Below are positions 14,170 through 22,760 of a DNA stretch of 31,985 bases, piece by piece. Source of the DNA: a virus; IMG/VR virus record IMGVR_UViG_3300031825_000055, positions 1-31,985 of that record. One strand, given 5' to 3'. The number at the start of each line of letters is the position of its first letter. The stretch's first letter is position 1. Position numbers and translations under genes: made by a program. Under the pieces are notes generated by a model. It was given only the letters and a program-made list of their open reading frames with translations. It did not search any database and was not told the origin of the DNA.

Positions 14170-15587
14170 CAGCCCTTGGCCTCCACCTGCAGCTGACCGC
14201 CGAAGATCGACACCGGGCGCGGGTCGGAGCACTGGACCTTGATCTGAGCGCCCTTGGCCGAAGCGGTCCCGAGGCGGTTGACGCTGACGGCCTTGCTGTA
14301 CTGGCCCTGCCTGCCGATCTCCCGAATGACAGGGCTTCCGAAGGTCACACCGCCGTCCCGAGACCAGGAGATCGAAGCGACAGGGTTCGTCTCGATCGGG
14401 TCCGAACCCGTCGCGTCGCCAACGCCTGACATGATGTCGAGATCAAGCCGCGACATGGATGCGCGAGACGGGAAACCGCTCATCGTCGAGCTGGTCGCGT
14501 CCAGAGCCAGCGGGTCCCCGAACTCATAGCCATAGTCCGGGTCGATCACGCCAAACTTGCCGGTCTCGCTATCACCGATCACCCAGGCACCGAAGCACTT
14601 GACCGAGGCGGACGCCCGCCAGCTCTCGGCGCCGTAGCTCCTGCGCTCGATCCACGAGCCTGAAGAGATGTCGTAGCACCACGTCCAATCATCGCAGGAC
14701 AGGCACCACACCGCATGCCCTTCATGGCCATAGACGACGGCTCTGAGGCCCGTCTTGTCGGTCAGCCGTTCCAGATCCTTCGACACCGATGGCGAGGAAA
14801 CCGGCTCAGCGATGTTGCCGTTGATGCGGTAGACGACATTGTCGCTGCCGGCGAAGATGATCGTGTTCGACCAGTCGTTCTCAAACCCGGCGATGGCGTC
14901 AGCCGACGCAATGCCGCGCGGGATCGTGTCGAGATAGGAGAACGGGAAGCCCGTAGCGTTGCCGGTGTTGGGCCAGATTTCGATCGTCTGCGGCCCGCAC
15001 GCATAGAGGTTCTTGCCGAGCGCGATGACCCGTAGCAGGCCGTCCGGCTTGCTCTCCGCAAAGGCGGTGTCCAACGTGTTGATGGCGGTATCGTTCAGGC
15101 CGGACGCGCGCATGCGGGCGTTGCCGTAGCTGAAGATGAAATAGCCGCCGAGGAAGCAGACGGAGTTGGGCGATCCCACATCAGCGTCAGGATACGAGCT
15201 CGCCCCCGTCGTCATGTCGATGACGAAGGCCGTCGAGTTCGTCACCGCGACAATGTCAGGCGTCGGGCTCTTGTTGTTGCGGGCGAAGTAGACCGTCTCG
15301 GAGCCGGGAAACGCGCCGATGTTCGTGACGACGTAGTTGCCGCCGGAAAACGTGATCGTGACGAGCCGGTCATCCAGCGCCGCCAGAACGACGCCGTTGA
15401 TCTCGATGGCGCCCCGGCAGTGCGAATAGCCCTCAACCTCGATGATCGGGCGAATGCCAGGAACGCGGCTGATCTTCCCCCGCCCATCGCCAAGCTTCTC
15501 GGCAAAGGCGTTGATGAGGCGACCGCCACTCTCCGCAAACCGACCCTTTGCCGAGGATGTCGGGAAGGGGATCTGAACCGCCGGCAT
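14169..15587 (-). CDS. packaged DNA stabilisation protein, P22 gp10-like, 472 aa
   Basis: Forms part of the short tail hub that closes the portal after packaging. The N-terminus (MPAVQIPFPTSSAKGRFAESGG, LINAFAEKL) and C-terminus (REIGRQGQYSKAVSVNRLGTAS ending PVSIFGGQLQVE) are typical of the gp10 family, and the body is a repetitive beta-rich, propeller-like region (IIFAGSDNVVYRINGN, AVWCLSCDDWTWCYDISSG, GAWVIGDSETGKFGV). Length agrees with P22 gp10 (472). It follows the gp4-like gene with overlapping stop and start, the same order as P22. The family identification is from recalled motifs. Confidence 0.8.
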   Translation of the reverse strand: MPAVQIPFPTSSAKGRFAESGGRLINAFAEKLGDGRGKISRVPGIRPIIEVEGYSHCRGAIEINGVVLAALDDRLVTITFSGGNYVVTNIGAFPGSETVYFARNNKSPTPDIVAVTNSTAFVIDMTTGASSYPDADVGSPNSVCFLGGYFIFSYGNARMRASGLNDTAINTLDTAFAESKPDGLLRVIALGKNLYACGPQTIEIWPNTGNATGFPFSYLDTIPRGIASADAIAGFENDWSNTIIFAGSDNVVYRINGNIAEPVSSPSVSKDLERLTDKTGLRAVVYGHEGHAVWCLSCDDWTWCYDISSGSWIERRSYGAESWRASASVKCFGAWVIGDSETGKFGVIDPDYGYEFGDPLALDATSSTMSGFPSRASMSRLDLDIMSGVGDATGSDPIETNPVASISWSRDGGVTFGSPVIREIGRQGQYSKAVSVNRLGTASAKGAQIKVQCSDPRPVSIFGGQLQVEAKG

Positions 15588-15925
15588 CAGAAATATTCCT
15601 GCCGACGACGATCAGGAACACCGCAGATCGCCATGACGCGTCTGATCTGAAGTTCGCTGTTGTCGAAAATGGCTTGGTCGCGCTCCCCTCCGAATTCGGG
15701 AGCCGCTTCATTCGCGAGCATCCGAGCGAGAGGCGTGAAAATCGCCTCGTCGATCGGGTCTCCGACCACAATATTAACGATCTGCGACGCGGAAAGCCTG
15801 GGGAGAAGATCATTCGCATAGCCTTTGACAAGCTCTGCGTCTTCGGGGGCAACAGGCTGGCCAGCACCAGCTTCATTCAGTATGCCGATGGCCCGCGCGA
15901 CCAGTTCGTCTAGCGACTTTGCCAT
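15587..15925 (-). CDS. head-tail connector, P22 gp4-like, 112 aa
   Basis: A small helical protein (LDELVARAIGILNEAGAG, DAELVKGYANDLLPRLSASQI, LQIRRVMAICGVPDRRRQEYF) immediately before the gp10-like gene. In P22 this place is held by tail accessory factor gp4, which binds below the portal; this protein is shorter (112 versus 166) and similarity is mostly positional and helical. Its start has GAGGG at good spacing, right after a terminator-like hairpin. Confidence 0.55.
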   Translation of the reverse strand: MAKSLDELVARAIGILNEAGAGQPVAPEDAELVKGYANDLLPRLSASQIVNIVVGDPIDEAIFTPLARMLANEAAPEFGGERDQAIFDNSELQIRRVMAICGVPDRRRQEYF

Positions 15926-15940
15926 GGCTTTCCCTCAGCA

Positions 15941-15970
15941 AAAACGAAAGGGGCAGCCGAAGCCGCCCCT
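15941..15970 (-). terminator. UUCG-hairpin terminator after decoration gene
   Basis: On the minus strand AGGGGCGGC-UUCG-GCUGCCCCU (9 pairs, one G-U) is followed by TTCGTTTTT. It begins 7 nt past the stop of the 142-aa gene and ends 15 nt before the next start codon. The C(UUCG)G loop is exceptionally stable. Probably a partial terminator reducing expression of tail genes relative to capsid genes. Confidence 0.75.
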
Positions 15971-15977
15971 CTCAATC

Positions 15978-16406
15978 TCAGTCGAAGCAGTACGTCAGCC
16001 ACGCCTCGATCGTGCCGACAGCGCCGGTTGCCGGACCTGTCGCCACCGCAACGGACAGGTAGTCGTCGGCCGTGTATTTCTTCAGCTTGGCGGTGGCGCT
16101 GATGGCCAGTTCCGCAATGCCACCTGCCTGACCAATGGTCGAAGCGGAGAAGTACTGCGTCGCGCTGGCGCTATCGCCAACGTTCAGCGTGATGGCAGGC
16201 GTGCCAGTGTCCAGATCGGTGGACTTGATGATGAGGTTCAGAACGCGCGCGCCGACAGGAATCGGCAGGAGCTTGATCGTGTCCGACGCGACAGGCGCGA
16301 CCGGGAAGGTGAACGAGCCATAGGCTACGACGGGCTGACCGGCGGACATTGCCGTGCGACCATTGCGCACGAACTTGTCGCCACCCGCAACATAAGCGGT
16401 TGCCAT
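15978..16406 (-). CDS. capsid-associated (decoration-like) protein, 142 aa
   Basis: A Ser/Thr/Ala-rich, beta-prone protein (MATAYVAGGDKFVRNGRTAM, SDTIKLLPIPVGARVLNLIIKS, TPAITLNVGDSASATQYFSAS, AVGTIEAWLTYCFD) encoded directly after the major coat gene, with AGGA 8 nt before the ATG. In podoviruses with N4-gp56 type coats this place commonly holds a conserved virion protein suspected to decorate or cement the capsid. Flanked on both sides by UUCG-type hairpins, so it would be made in an isolated, possibly high-level transcript segment together with the coat. Function inferred. Confidence 0.6.
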   Translation of the reverse strand: MATAYVAGGDKFVRNGRTAMSAGQPVVAYGSFTFPVAPVASDTIKLLPIPVGARVLNLIIKSTDLDTGTPAITLNVGDSASATQYFSASTIGQAGGIAELAISATAKLKKYTADDYLSVAVATGPATGAVGTIEAWLTYCFD

Positions 16407-16428
16407 GTTGATGTTCCTGATCTGAGCG

Positions 16429-16459
16429 AAAAAGGAAGGGCGGCCCCGAAGGACCGCCC
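16429..16459 (-). terminator. UUCG-hairpin terminator after coat gene
   Basis: On the minus strand GGGCGGUCC-UUCG-GGGCCGCCC (9 pairs, one U-G) is followed by TTCCTTTTT. It starts 9 nt past the coat stop codon and lies about 22 nt before the next ATG. Same design as the hairpins at 2416-2441 and 15949-15970. Confidence 0.75.
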
Positions 16460-16467
16460 GCTGTTCG

Positions 16468-17613
16468 TTACGCCGTGGCCGGAGCCGCGTTGTAGACGGT
16501 CACCATGCCCCACTGGACCAGATCGCCGGTGTTGGTGTCCTTGAAGAACACCTTGCCGACGCCGTAGGCCATGTCGATGCCGACGCCCTTGCGGAACTGA
16601 TAGTCGGTATCGTCGAGCTTGGTGGGTTCCGGCATCTGCCCCCAAACGAGGCCGAGGGCCGAACGCCCGCAGAAGAACGACTGCACCACATCGACACCGG
16701 AATCGCCCGCACCGGCAATGAGAGCGAGCTTGTCGATCTCAGGCACCTTGCGGATGATGACGTTGTCATAGAGCAGATCCCCTTCCTTGAAGATGGGGTT
16801 TCCACGCCAGGTCGAACCCTCACGCGGACGGGAGTCCTTGTTCGCCTGATAGATGGCCGAATCGGCCCACGCATCGCGATAGGCGCGGGAGCCGACGAAC
16901 ATCACGAAGCGCTCGTAGCCGTCATCCGTAGACAGAGGCTCGATCTTCGGGTCGGCGTCCTCTGCCTTCTCGCGGGCCAGGCGCACCGTGGCCGCGGTGA
17001 AGCGGTCGTTGGTGGCGTCGATGGCCGCGAGGGCAGTGGCGTGCGTGGCATTGTAGTTGCCGAACGCATTGCCGAACAGAAGTCGATCCTCGTTATCGAC
17101 GGTGAAGGCGTTCTTCGTCGCGGCATCAGCGGCCGAATAGAGCACACCGTTGACGCGCTGGCCGTTGGTCGACCCTAGGCCGGTCGGGGTCGACTCGCTC
17201 GGGATCGATGACATAGCCAGAACAAGCTCATCACGCTGGAGCGTCTTGCCCCAGTCGGAGAGGAGCGGCTGGGCCTGCGCGAACAGGTCGAACGAGCCCT
17301 TCTTGACCTCCGCTTTGCTGGCGGTGACCGCGTTGCGAGCCCAGTCGAGCCAGAACCGGCAACCGTAGTTGTCGATCGACTCTTCGTTGCCGGTCAGCGT
17401 TCCGGTCGCAATCGCCGTGCCGCGCAGGGCCTTGACGAGCGGAACGTTGATCTGGTCGCCGCCGAACTTCCCCGTTTCCAGGAAGGTGCGGATGACGGCA
17501 GTGGCGTCGTTCCCCATGTACGGGGAGAACATGTTCCCGCGCACATACTCGCGGATGATGTTGTTGCGGAAGATGATCCCGCGATTGTTGGTCTGAACGG
17601 TTGAGACAGCCAT
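16468..17613 (-). CDS. major capsid protein, N4-gp56 family, 381 aa
   Basis: Builds the icosahedral head. The N-terminus (MAVSTVQTNNRGIIFRNNIIREYV), the early KFGGDQINVPLVKALRG segment, LDWARNAVTASKAEVKKG, the YERFVMFVGSRAYRDAWAD region, and the C-terminal DYQFRKGVGIDMAYGVGKVFF plus WGMVTVYNAA are those of N4-gp56 type coat proteins, a branch of the HK97 fold. Length is typical. It is preceded by the scaffold gene and a 219-nt leader with hairpins, and followed by a strong terminator-like hairpin, consistent with separately tuned high expression. The ribosome site AGGA lies 9 nt before the ATG. Confidence 0.85.
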   Translation of the reverse strand: MAVSTVQTNNRGIIFRNNIIREYVRGNMFSPYMGNDATAVIRTFLETGKFGGDQINVPLVKALRGTAIATGTLTGNEESIDNYGCRFWLDWARNAVTASKAEVKKGSFDLFAQAQPLLSDWGKTLQRDELVLAMSSIPSESTPTGLGSTNGQRVNGVLYSAADAATKNAFTVDNEDRLLFGNAFGNYNATHATALAAIDATNDRFTAATVRLAREKAEDADPKIEPLSTDDGYERFVMFVGSRAYRDAWADSAIYQANKDSRPREGSTWRGNPIFKEGDLLYDNVIIRKVPEIDKLALIAGAGDSGVDVVQSFFCGRSALGLVWGQMPEPTKLDDTDYQFRKGVGIDMAYGVGKVFFKDTNTGDLVQWGMVTVYNAAPATA

Positions 17614-17832
17614 TTTGAGTGTCCTGAAGACACGACAAAGCGCCCGCGCAGGGCTGCCCTGTCGGATGAAAGATCGGTCCGGTCCTCAGCCGGACGGCGG
17701 GTTCGGATTGGCCGTCTCGTGGCCCAACGTGCGGATTGCACCGTATCGTGGCGCGTACGAGGTATGCGGTAGGCTTTGGCGCTTGGCGCCTGCGACAGGG
17801 CCTAAGCTGGCGCTGTCGAATCTCGTGGTGTC
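17614..17832 (-). other. structured leader of the coat gene
   Basis: A 219-nt gap without a convincing gene. It holds several small inverted repeats: GTGTC-N5-GACAC at 17619-17633 with part of the coat gene's Shine-Dalgarno in its 3' arm, CAGGG-CTG-CCCTG near 17649-17661, and GTCCGG-N7-CCGGAC at 17677-17695. It may hold a coat-gene promoter and translational control, but no clear -10/-35 pair is visible. Confidence 0.4.
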
Positions 17833-18699
17833 CTAAGAGGCGCGGCGGCCCTTGCTCGCAAGAGCTGCATTGAACACATCGGCCGGGTCTTCCGGCTCAT
17901 CGCCTTCGTCACCAGCTCGCGGGGTTGCATTGAGGGATGGCAGAGGCGTCACATTGCCGGGCCGAACGGTCTGCATGGTCGTCACCGGAGCGGCCTGCCC
18001 ACGCGCGGCGGCTATGGCCTTGGCGAGGAACTCCGGGTCTTTCAGAAGCGCCTCTTGCTGGCGCGCCTTCCACCCGTCGAAGTCGTTCCCGACCTCCTGC
18101 TCAAAGGCATATTTCTTGTGCCAGGCCATGATGTCAGCGAACGGGTCCATGGACTTCTGCAACTGGCCGATTACCGCATCGCGGTTCATCTTGCCGGCGC
18201 TGATTGCCTCATCGAGGGCCTTCCACGCTAGATCGACCTTATCGGCGCCGTGCTCGCGAACAGCGTTCTGCTTCGAGAAATGCTCGACGACAGCACGTGT
18301 CTGCGCCGTGGCCTCCTGAACCGCCTTCTGGACCGGGTCCAGCAAGGGATTGACGGCCTCCTTCACGAACTCGTCGGGCTTGTCCCATATTTCCGGCGGG
18401 TTTGCGGCCTTTTCGGCCTCCTGACGCGCCTTTTCCTGCGCCTGCTTGAACTCGCGCAGTTCCGCGAGCTCTCGCGCCATCTGGCGCTTCTCTTCGTTGA
18501 TCTCACGCAGGCGCCACGATGGCACATGCGCCTCATTCTCGACCTTGTGCGGCTCTGTCAGCGACTCCTGCGTGATCGCGGTAGTCTCTGAAGGCGCCTC
18601 CGATGCCATTGGCTCGGGGGCGGTCGTCGTTTCGATTTCCGGGATTTCGCCGCCGGACAGCGCTGCATCAAAAACATCCTGTTCGCCACCATTCGACAT
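17833..18699 (-). CDS. scaffolding protein, 288 aa
   Basis: An acidic, Gln/Glu/Ala-rich helical protein between portal and coat genes, the standard place of a scaffold. An N-terminal disordered acidic part is followed by a coiled-coil region (LREINEEKRQMARELAELREF and onward, about residues 63-95), then helical segments and a C-terminal tail with basic residues (ALASKGRRAS) of the kind that contacts coat protein. Curiously the N-terminus (DVFDAALSGG) and C-terminus (DVFNAALASK) carry nearly the same motif. It would direct procapsid assembly and leave before or during packaging. Confidence 0.8.
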   Translation of the reverse strand: MSNGGEQDVFDAALSGGEIPEIETTTAPEPMASEAPSETTAITQESLTEPHKVENEAHVPSWRLREINEEKRQMARELAELREFKQAQEKARQEAEKAANPPEIWDKPDEFVKEAVNPLLDPVQKAVQEATAQTRAVVEHFSKQNAVREHGADKVDLAWKALDEAISAGKMNRDAVIGQLQKSMDPFADIMAWHKKYAFEQEVGNDFDGWKARQQEALLKDPEFLAKAIAAARGQAAPVTTMQTVRPGNVTPLPSLNATPRAGDEGDEPEDPADVFNAALASKGRRAS

Positions 18700-18794
18700 G
18701 GTTTCGTTCTCACTTTCGCGGAGTTGCGTGGGGTTCGCCCTCTATCGCTGGGCTAGCGTTCGGTGTGCCTGTGTCGCTGGCGCGTGCGAACTCG

Positions 18795-20762
18795 TTAAGC
18801 TTCTGCCGATGCGACAGGACGATTGCGCATGGCCTCGGCCTGGGCTTCGGCCTTCATTGCACCTGTCTGAATTGCCGCGTCGGCCTTAATGCGTTCGATC
18901 TCGATCTGGTTGGCGGCACGCTGGCGCTCCAACTCCATCTCAAGAGCGGCCTTTTCGCGCGCGATCTGAGCATCGTTCCCGGCCTTGAACTGCGCAATCC
19001 GCACCTCCTGTTCGGCCTTCTCGCGCTCAAGCTGGACCTGGGCCGCCGCCGTCTGCGCCTGAAGCTGCGCATCGGCCTGCTTGGACTGCATATCCATCTG
19101 CATCTTCTGCTGCTCCATCTGGAGCTTGGCTTGCTGCGCCTGAACCTCGGGATTCGGCTGCTGCTGTGCCTGCTGAAGACGGTCGAGTATCTTCTTCTTC
19201 ATCGAGCCCGGAAGGTTCGACATCTCCAGGATGATATCTGGCGGAACAGGCGCTCCGTTGCTCGCCAATTGCACGAGCGTATCGAAAGTGTCCTGCATCA
19301 GCGTGACGCTGTCCGGCCCTTCGTCGATGACGATATCCACGTCGAGAGCGCCGAGCTGGTTCTGGATGATGGGCTCGCCAAACTCATTGAAAGCGATGGC
19401 GTTGATCGGCATGAACTGAGCCATGCCGTCCTCATCCGTCACCCGAATCCAGCGTTCCGCCTGCCAATACCGCTGGATGTTGTTCCACATCGCGCGATAG
19501 ACGCGGAATTTCCAATCGCGATAGGCCAGGATGTAAGGCCCAAGGCGGGCTAGAGCCGCCTGCTGGAGTAGCTGGATAGCACGGCCGGACAAATCCTTTG
19601 GCGCACCGCTCTCTGCTGAGACAGGCGGGCTCAGGCTGCGGCGGTCCATCTGCTGCTTGGCCTCCTGGAGCATCTCCAGATTGCCAGCGGCCTTCGCTGC
19701 GTTGTCGCGCTCATCAACCTTCGCGCCCGGAGGCGTGACAACCACACCGTCAAGACGATTGATCTCGCGGCGGACTTCCTCGATGTCCTCGACAGAGCCC
19801 TTTTCAACATAGACGCGCGTCGCCATGAGGGCCTTGAGGCCCAGCGAGCGCCGACTATTGATCTCGTCCTGGATCGGCTTGAGATTGCGGACGAAGCCGT
19901 ATCGATCGCCTTCCCAATCCACATTCGCGCTGAACACGATGTACCGCGAGGTCGTCTTGCCCTTCTCGTCGAAGAACTCGCTGTCACCCTCGCGCAGAAC
20001 CATGTTGCCGGTGTAGAAGGCATACTTCCACTTGCCCCGGCGCTTGTACCATTGTTCGACGATGCGGATTTTCCGCTCGTTCGTGACGACCCATAGATTC
20101 TGCCGGTCGTTGAGATTCCATTCCTCCTGATAACCACCCTGCGTCGAGATATCCTCGATCTGCTGGGCCTTATCTGGGAACATCGCCTTTGCGATATCGA
20201 CATCGATCCACTTGGACACGCCAAGATAGAGCGCATCAGAGAAGTCAACTTCGACCGATCTCGGGTCGTAGAAGAATGTCTCCGCGTCGATCGGCTTCAG
20301 CGTGATTTCTCGGTCGCCAACGTCTCCCTCAACGAAGGCCATCTCAACGCCGGCAACGGCATCGAGCGCACCGCTCTTCGCCACGCGCGGCGTAATTGAC
20401 TTCCAGTTGCAGGCGTCGAGGGCGTAATTCAGGACCGATGTTGCAACCTCCGCGCCCTGCTCATGCTTCGGCGTGCGCGGGTATGCCTTCGGGTCTTGCC
20501 GCAGCCGCTCGATCGTGCCGACAACGCCATCAATGTTCGGCTGGATCTCGTTGTAGACGACGGGAGGACGGCCCTCCTTCTTCAGCGTCTCGAGCTGATC
20601 ATGATCGAGCTGCTCGCCGTCGTAGTACTGCCGAGCGAGGCGGGTTTCCTTCCGCTCCGGGTCCTTGTTCGTCCAATAATCCTGATGGCGGCGGACGAGG
20701 GTCTGAAGAGAGGCGAAGTCGCCCTCGTCATCCTTGACCGCCTTGGTGGTGAGTAGCGCCAT
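18795..20762 (-). CDS. portal protein, P22-type, 655 aa
   Basis: Forms the dodecameric ring at one capsid vertex through which DNA enters and leaves. Core segments include LVRRHQDYWTNKDPERKETRLARQYYDGEQ, PPVVYNEIQPNIDGVVGTIERL, ITLKPIDAETFFYDPRSVEVDFSDA, FVRNLKPIQDEINSRRSLGLKAL and SGRAIQLLQQAALARLGPYI, which read as P22-family portal. The last 130 residues are a long Gln/Glu/Ala coiled coil, matching the P22 portal barrel that extends into the capsid. The ATG at 20762 directly abuts the TerL stop codon. Length is close to P22 gp1 (725). Confidence 0.85.
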   Translation of the reverse strand: MALLTTKAVKDDEGDFASLQTLVRRHQDYWTNKDPERKETRLARQYYDGEQLDHDQLETLKKEGRPPVVYNEIQPNIDGVVGTIERLRQDPKAYPRTPKHEQGAEVATSVLNYALDACNWKSITPRVAKSGALDAVAGVEMAFVEGDVGDREITLKPIDAETFFYDPRSVEVDFSDALYLGVSKWIDVDIAKAMFPDKAQQIEDISTQGGYQEEWNLNDRQNLWVVTNERKIRIVEQWYKRRGKWKYAFYTGNMVLREGDSEFFDEKGKTTSRYIVFSANVDWEGDRYGFVRNLKPIQDEINSRRSLGLKALMATRVYVEKGSVEDIEEVRREINRLDGVVVTPPGAKVDERDNAAKAAGNLEMLQEAKQQMDRRSLSPPVSAESGAPKDLSGRAIQLLQQAALARLGPYILAYRDWKFRVYRAMWNNIQRYWQAERWIRVTDEDGMAQFMPINAIAFNEFGEPIIQNQLGALDVDIVIDEGPDSVTLMQDTFDTLVQLASNGAPVPPDIILEMSNLPGSMKKKILDRLQQAQQQPNPEVQAQQAKLQMEQQKMQMDMQSKQADAQLQAQTAAAQVQLEREKAEQEVRIAQFKAGNDAQIAREKAALEMELERQRAANQIEIERIKADAAIQTGAMKAEAQAEAMRNRPVASAEA

Positions 20763-22244
20763 CTAGACCGCCATTCGTGGTGCGTTCGGACGCTTGGCCA
20801 TGCGGGAGAAGCCGACGTTACGCGTGGGCTCTACGACCTGCTTGCGCGCCCAAGGGCGGCTCATGCAGGCGTATCGCGCTTCGTCCGCGACGTGGTCCTC
20901 TGCGCTCGTGTCGATGTCTTCCAGCCTGTCAGGGTCGTGCGGGAGGCTCGGAACCGTGCGGATGAAATCCCGGCAGGTGTCGAACACGTAGAGCATCGGG
21001 ATATTGTTGGGCGCGTCGCCCTTGCCCTTGAGACGCTGGCGCATCTCGTCCCAACCGCCCATCGCGCCGTTGCCTGTGACGCGCTTGTTGTCCGCCCGCC
21101 TGAAGAAGACCTGATGCCGGCCGAATATCTCAGCCCGCGACGGGCCGCCGTCCTCTGCGAAAATAGCCGGGTCAGCCACCGAATAGGCGAACGTCTCACC
21201 ATCGTCGCGGCTGAGGATGCCCCGAGCCACTTCCTCGGTCGTGAGTTTCAGCCCCTTGCCTGGCGCCGACGCGCCATACCATTCGCGATACCGGACCAGA
21301 GCCCCGCGGGGGATGCCGCGGTAATCATCTGACGCAACAGCCCACCAACCGACGCTGAACGGCGCTGCTGAGCCCCAATCGAACGAGCGGAACTTGGTCC
21401 ACTCCTTCGGGATTGGGAACGGCGAAACCACGTGCTTCGCGCTCTGCCAGCAGTCAAAGAACGCGCCTTCGACAACATCCCAATCGCCTTCAAGCCACGC
21501 CTTGACCAGCGCGGCCGAGCCCGCCTTGAACAGGTTCGCCACATAGCGCGGGTCGTTGTTCAGCAGCTCGGGATTGTCCGATAGCTTGGCCGGGATGAAG
21601 ACGCGGCTGCTTTCGATCTCCTGCCCATTGAAGGGGTTCGTGAATGTCTCTCTGACGATGCGATAGGCGCCCGCATCGATGTAACGGTCCTTGACCCAGG
21701 TATGGCCGGGGCCGCCGGGATTGCACGTCGCGCGGAAGCCTGTCGGGACACCAGCCGCAGAACGAAGCGTCGCCTTTAGCTTGTCGAGCGGGCCGGGGTC
21801 GGGGAACTGCGTCAGCTCCTCAACATAGACCCGCGTGTAATCGTGGCCCTGATAGTTGTCCGCGTCCGCATCGCGCTCAAGATAGCGGAAATACAGGATC
21901 GCCCCGTTCGGCCAGACAAAGCGCGACTTCTGCTCCTGCCAGAGCGCACCGAGAGGCTTGTAGATCCTTTTCGCCCGCTCGATTGTCGGGCCTAGCGCAA
22001 TCAGCGTGCGGCGGACAAACAGCCCCTTTGCATCCGCGCCGTAGCGCTTCGCATGGTTGGCCCACTCGCCTAGCGCTGCGTCAGTCTTGCCCCCGCCGCG
22101 AGCGCCGCCGTAACAGACCTCAAAGACCGGGCACTGAACGAAGGCTGCTTGCGGGCCTGCCTGCGGTCGCCAGATGATCGGCTTAATGAGGGGTGTGTTC
22201 GGCGGCCCACTCTTCTTCAGAAGCGGGGCGGTCGCTGACATCAT
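20763..22244 (-). CDS. terminase large subunit (TerL), 493 aa
   Basis: Packages the genome using ATP and cuts concatemers. The ATPase has a Walker A-type GGARGGGKT (46-54) and a Walker B-type TRVYVEEL (about 136-143), followed by a coupling segment near FRATCNPGG. The nuclease half contains FRSFDWG and the late acidic motif DTSAEDHVADEARYACM. Start could be either of two tandem ATGs (22244 or 22241). It overlaps the end of TerS by 62 nt. Portal follows immediately (TAGATG). Confidence 0.9.
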   Translation of the reverse strand: MMSATAPLLKKSGPPNTPLIKPIIWRPQAGPQAAFVQCPVFEVCYGGARGGGKTDAALGEWANHAKRYGADAKGLFVRRTLIALGPTIERAKRIYKPLGALWQEQKSRFVWPNGAILYFRYLERDADADNYQGHDYTRVYVEELTQFPDPGPLDKLKATLRSAAGVPTGFRATCNPGGPGHTWVKDRYIDAGAYRIVRETFTNPFNGQEIESSRVFIPAKLSDNPELLNNDPRYVANLFKAGSAALVKAWLEGDWDVVEGAFFDCWQSAKHVVSPFPIPKEWTKFRSFDWGSAAPFSVGWWAVASDDYRGIPRGALVRYREWYGASAPGKGLKLTTEEVARGILSRDDGETFAYSVADPAIFAEDGGPSRAEIFGRHQVFFRRADNKRVTGNGAMGGWDEMRQRLKGKGDAPNNIPMLYVFDTCRDFIRTVPSLPHDPDRLEDIDTSAEDHVADEARYACMSRPWARKQVVEPTRNVGFSRMAKRPNAPRMAV

Positions 22245-22743
22245 GGTTGAGGTTCACGTTCTCGGTCCGCTCGATGAACATGCCGAGGTGCTTGCCGATA
22301 TCGACAAGGGCAGCCCGCTTATCGTGCAGCTTGATCTTCACGCCCGTCTGGGTAAGGGACACTTCAGCAACAGCGCCGGCCGTGTCGTCGTCGATTTCCT
22401 CACTAGGGACTAGCTCGACAGGGTAGACGCCGAGGCCGTTGGGGTCAGCATCCGACGCCTTGCTGTCGATAGGGCTTCGGCCCCACCTGACCGCCTTGCG
22501 GATGTCTGCGAAGCCTATCTTCGACAACTCGCGGACAACGCGCTCGACCGAAACCTCTGCCCGCTCTGCGCCGCGCTGCATGATCTCTGAGACCCTTGCC
22601 TGCACGTCATCATTTGTCATCAAGCGGTGGGCATTCTGCCTGGCCGGCTTGAAGCCTGCGATGCGATACGCTTCCTCTGGCGTCTTGCCCTTCGCAAGCT
22701 CCTGAGCGAAGCGCTCGTGCCGAGGATTGCTCAGCGCGCCCAT
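22183..22743 (-). CDS. terminase small subunit (TerS), 186 aa
   Basis: Recognises the packaging site and stimulates TerL. The N-terminus (MGALSNPRHERFAQELAKGKTPEEAYRIAG) is a typical Terminase_2-type helix-turn-helix: NPRHERF..EL..G.....AY..AGF, followed by RLMTNDDVQARVSEIMQ. The middle contains IGFADIRKAVRWG, and the C-terminus is charged. An alternative GTG at 22746 adds one residue. It is the first gene after the 200-nt leader with a candidate promoter and paired hairpins, so likely the first late gene. Confidence 0.85.
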   Translation of the reverse strand: MGALSNPRHERFAQELAKGKTPEEAYRIAGFKPARQNAHRLMTNDDVQARVSEIMQRGAERAEVSVERVVRELSKIGFADIRKAVRWGRSPIDSKASDADPNGLGVYPVELVPSEEIDDDTAGAVAEVSLTQTGVKIKLHDKRAALVDIGKHLGMFIERTENVNLNHDVSDRPASEEEWAAEHTPH

Positions 22744-22760
22744 CACATCACCCTGATACG

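Noticed and set aside
18603-19553. Plus-strand Leu/His-rich frame over scaffold and portal
   Set aside because: It is the complement of the portal's Gln-rich coiled coil; the Leu/His repeats are a mirror of CAG/CTG-type codons, not a gene.
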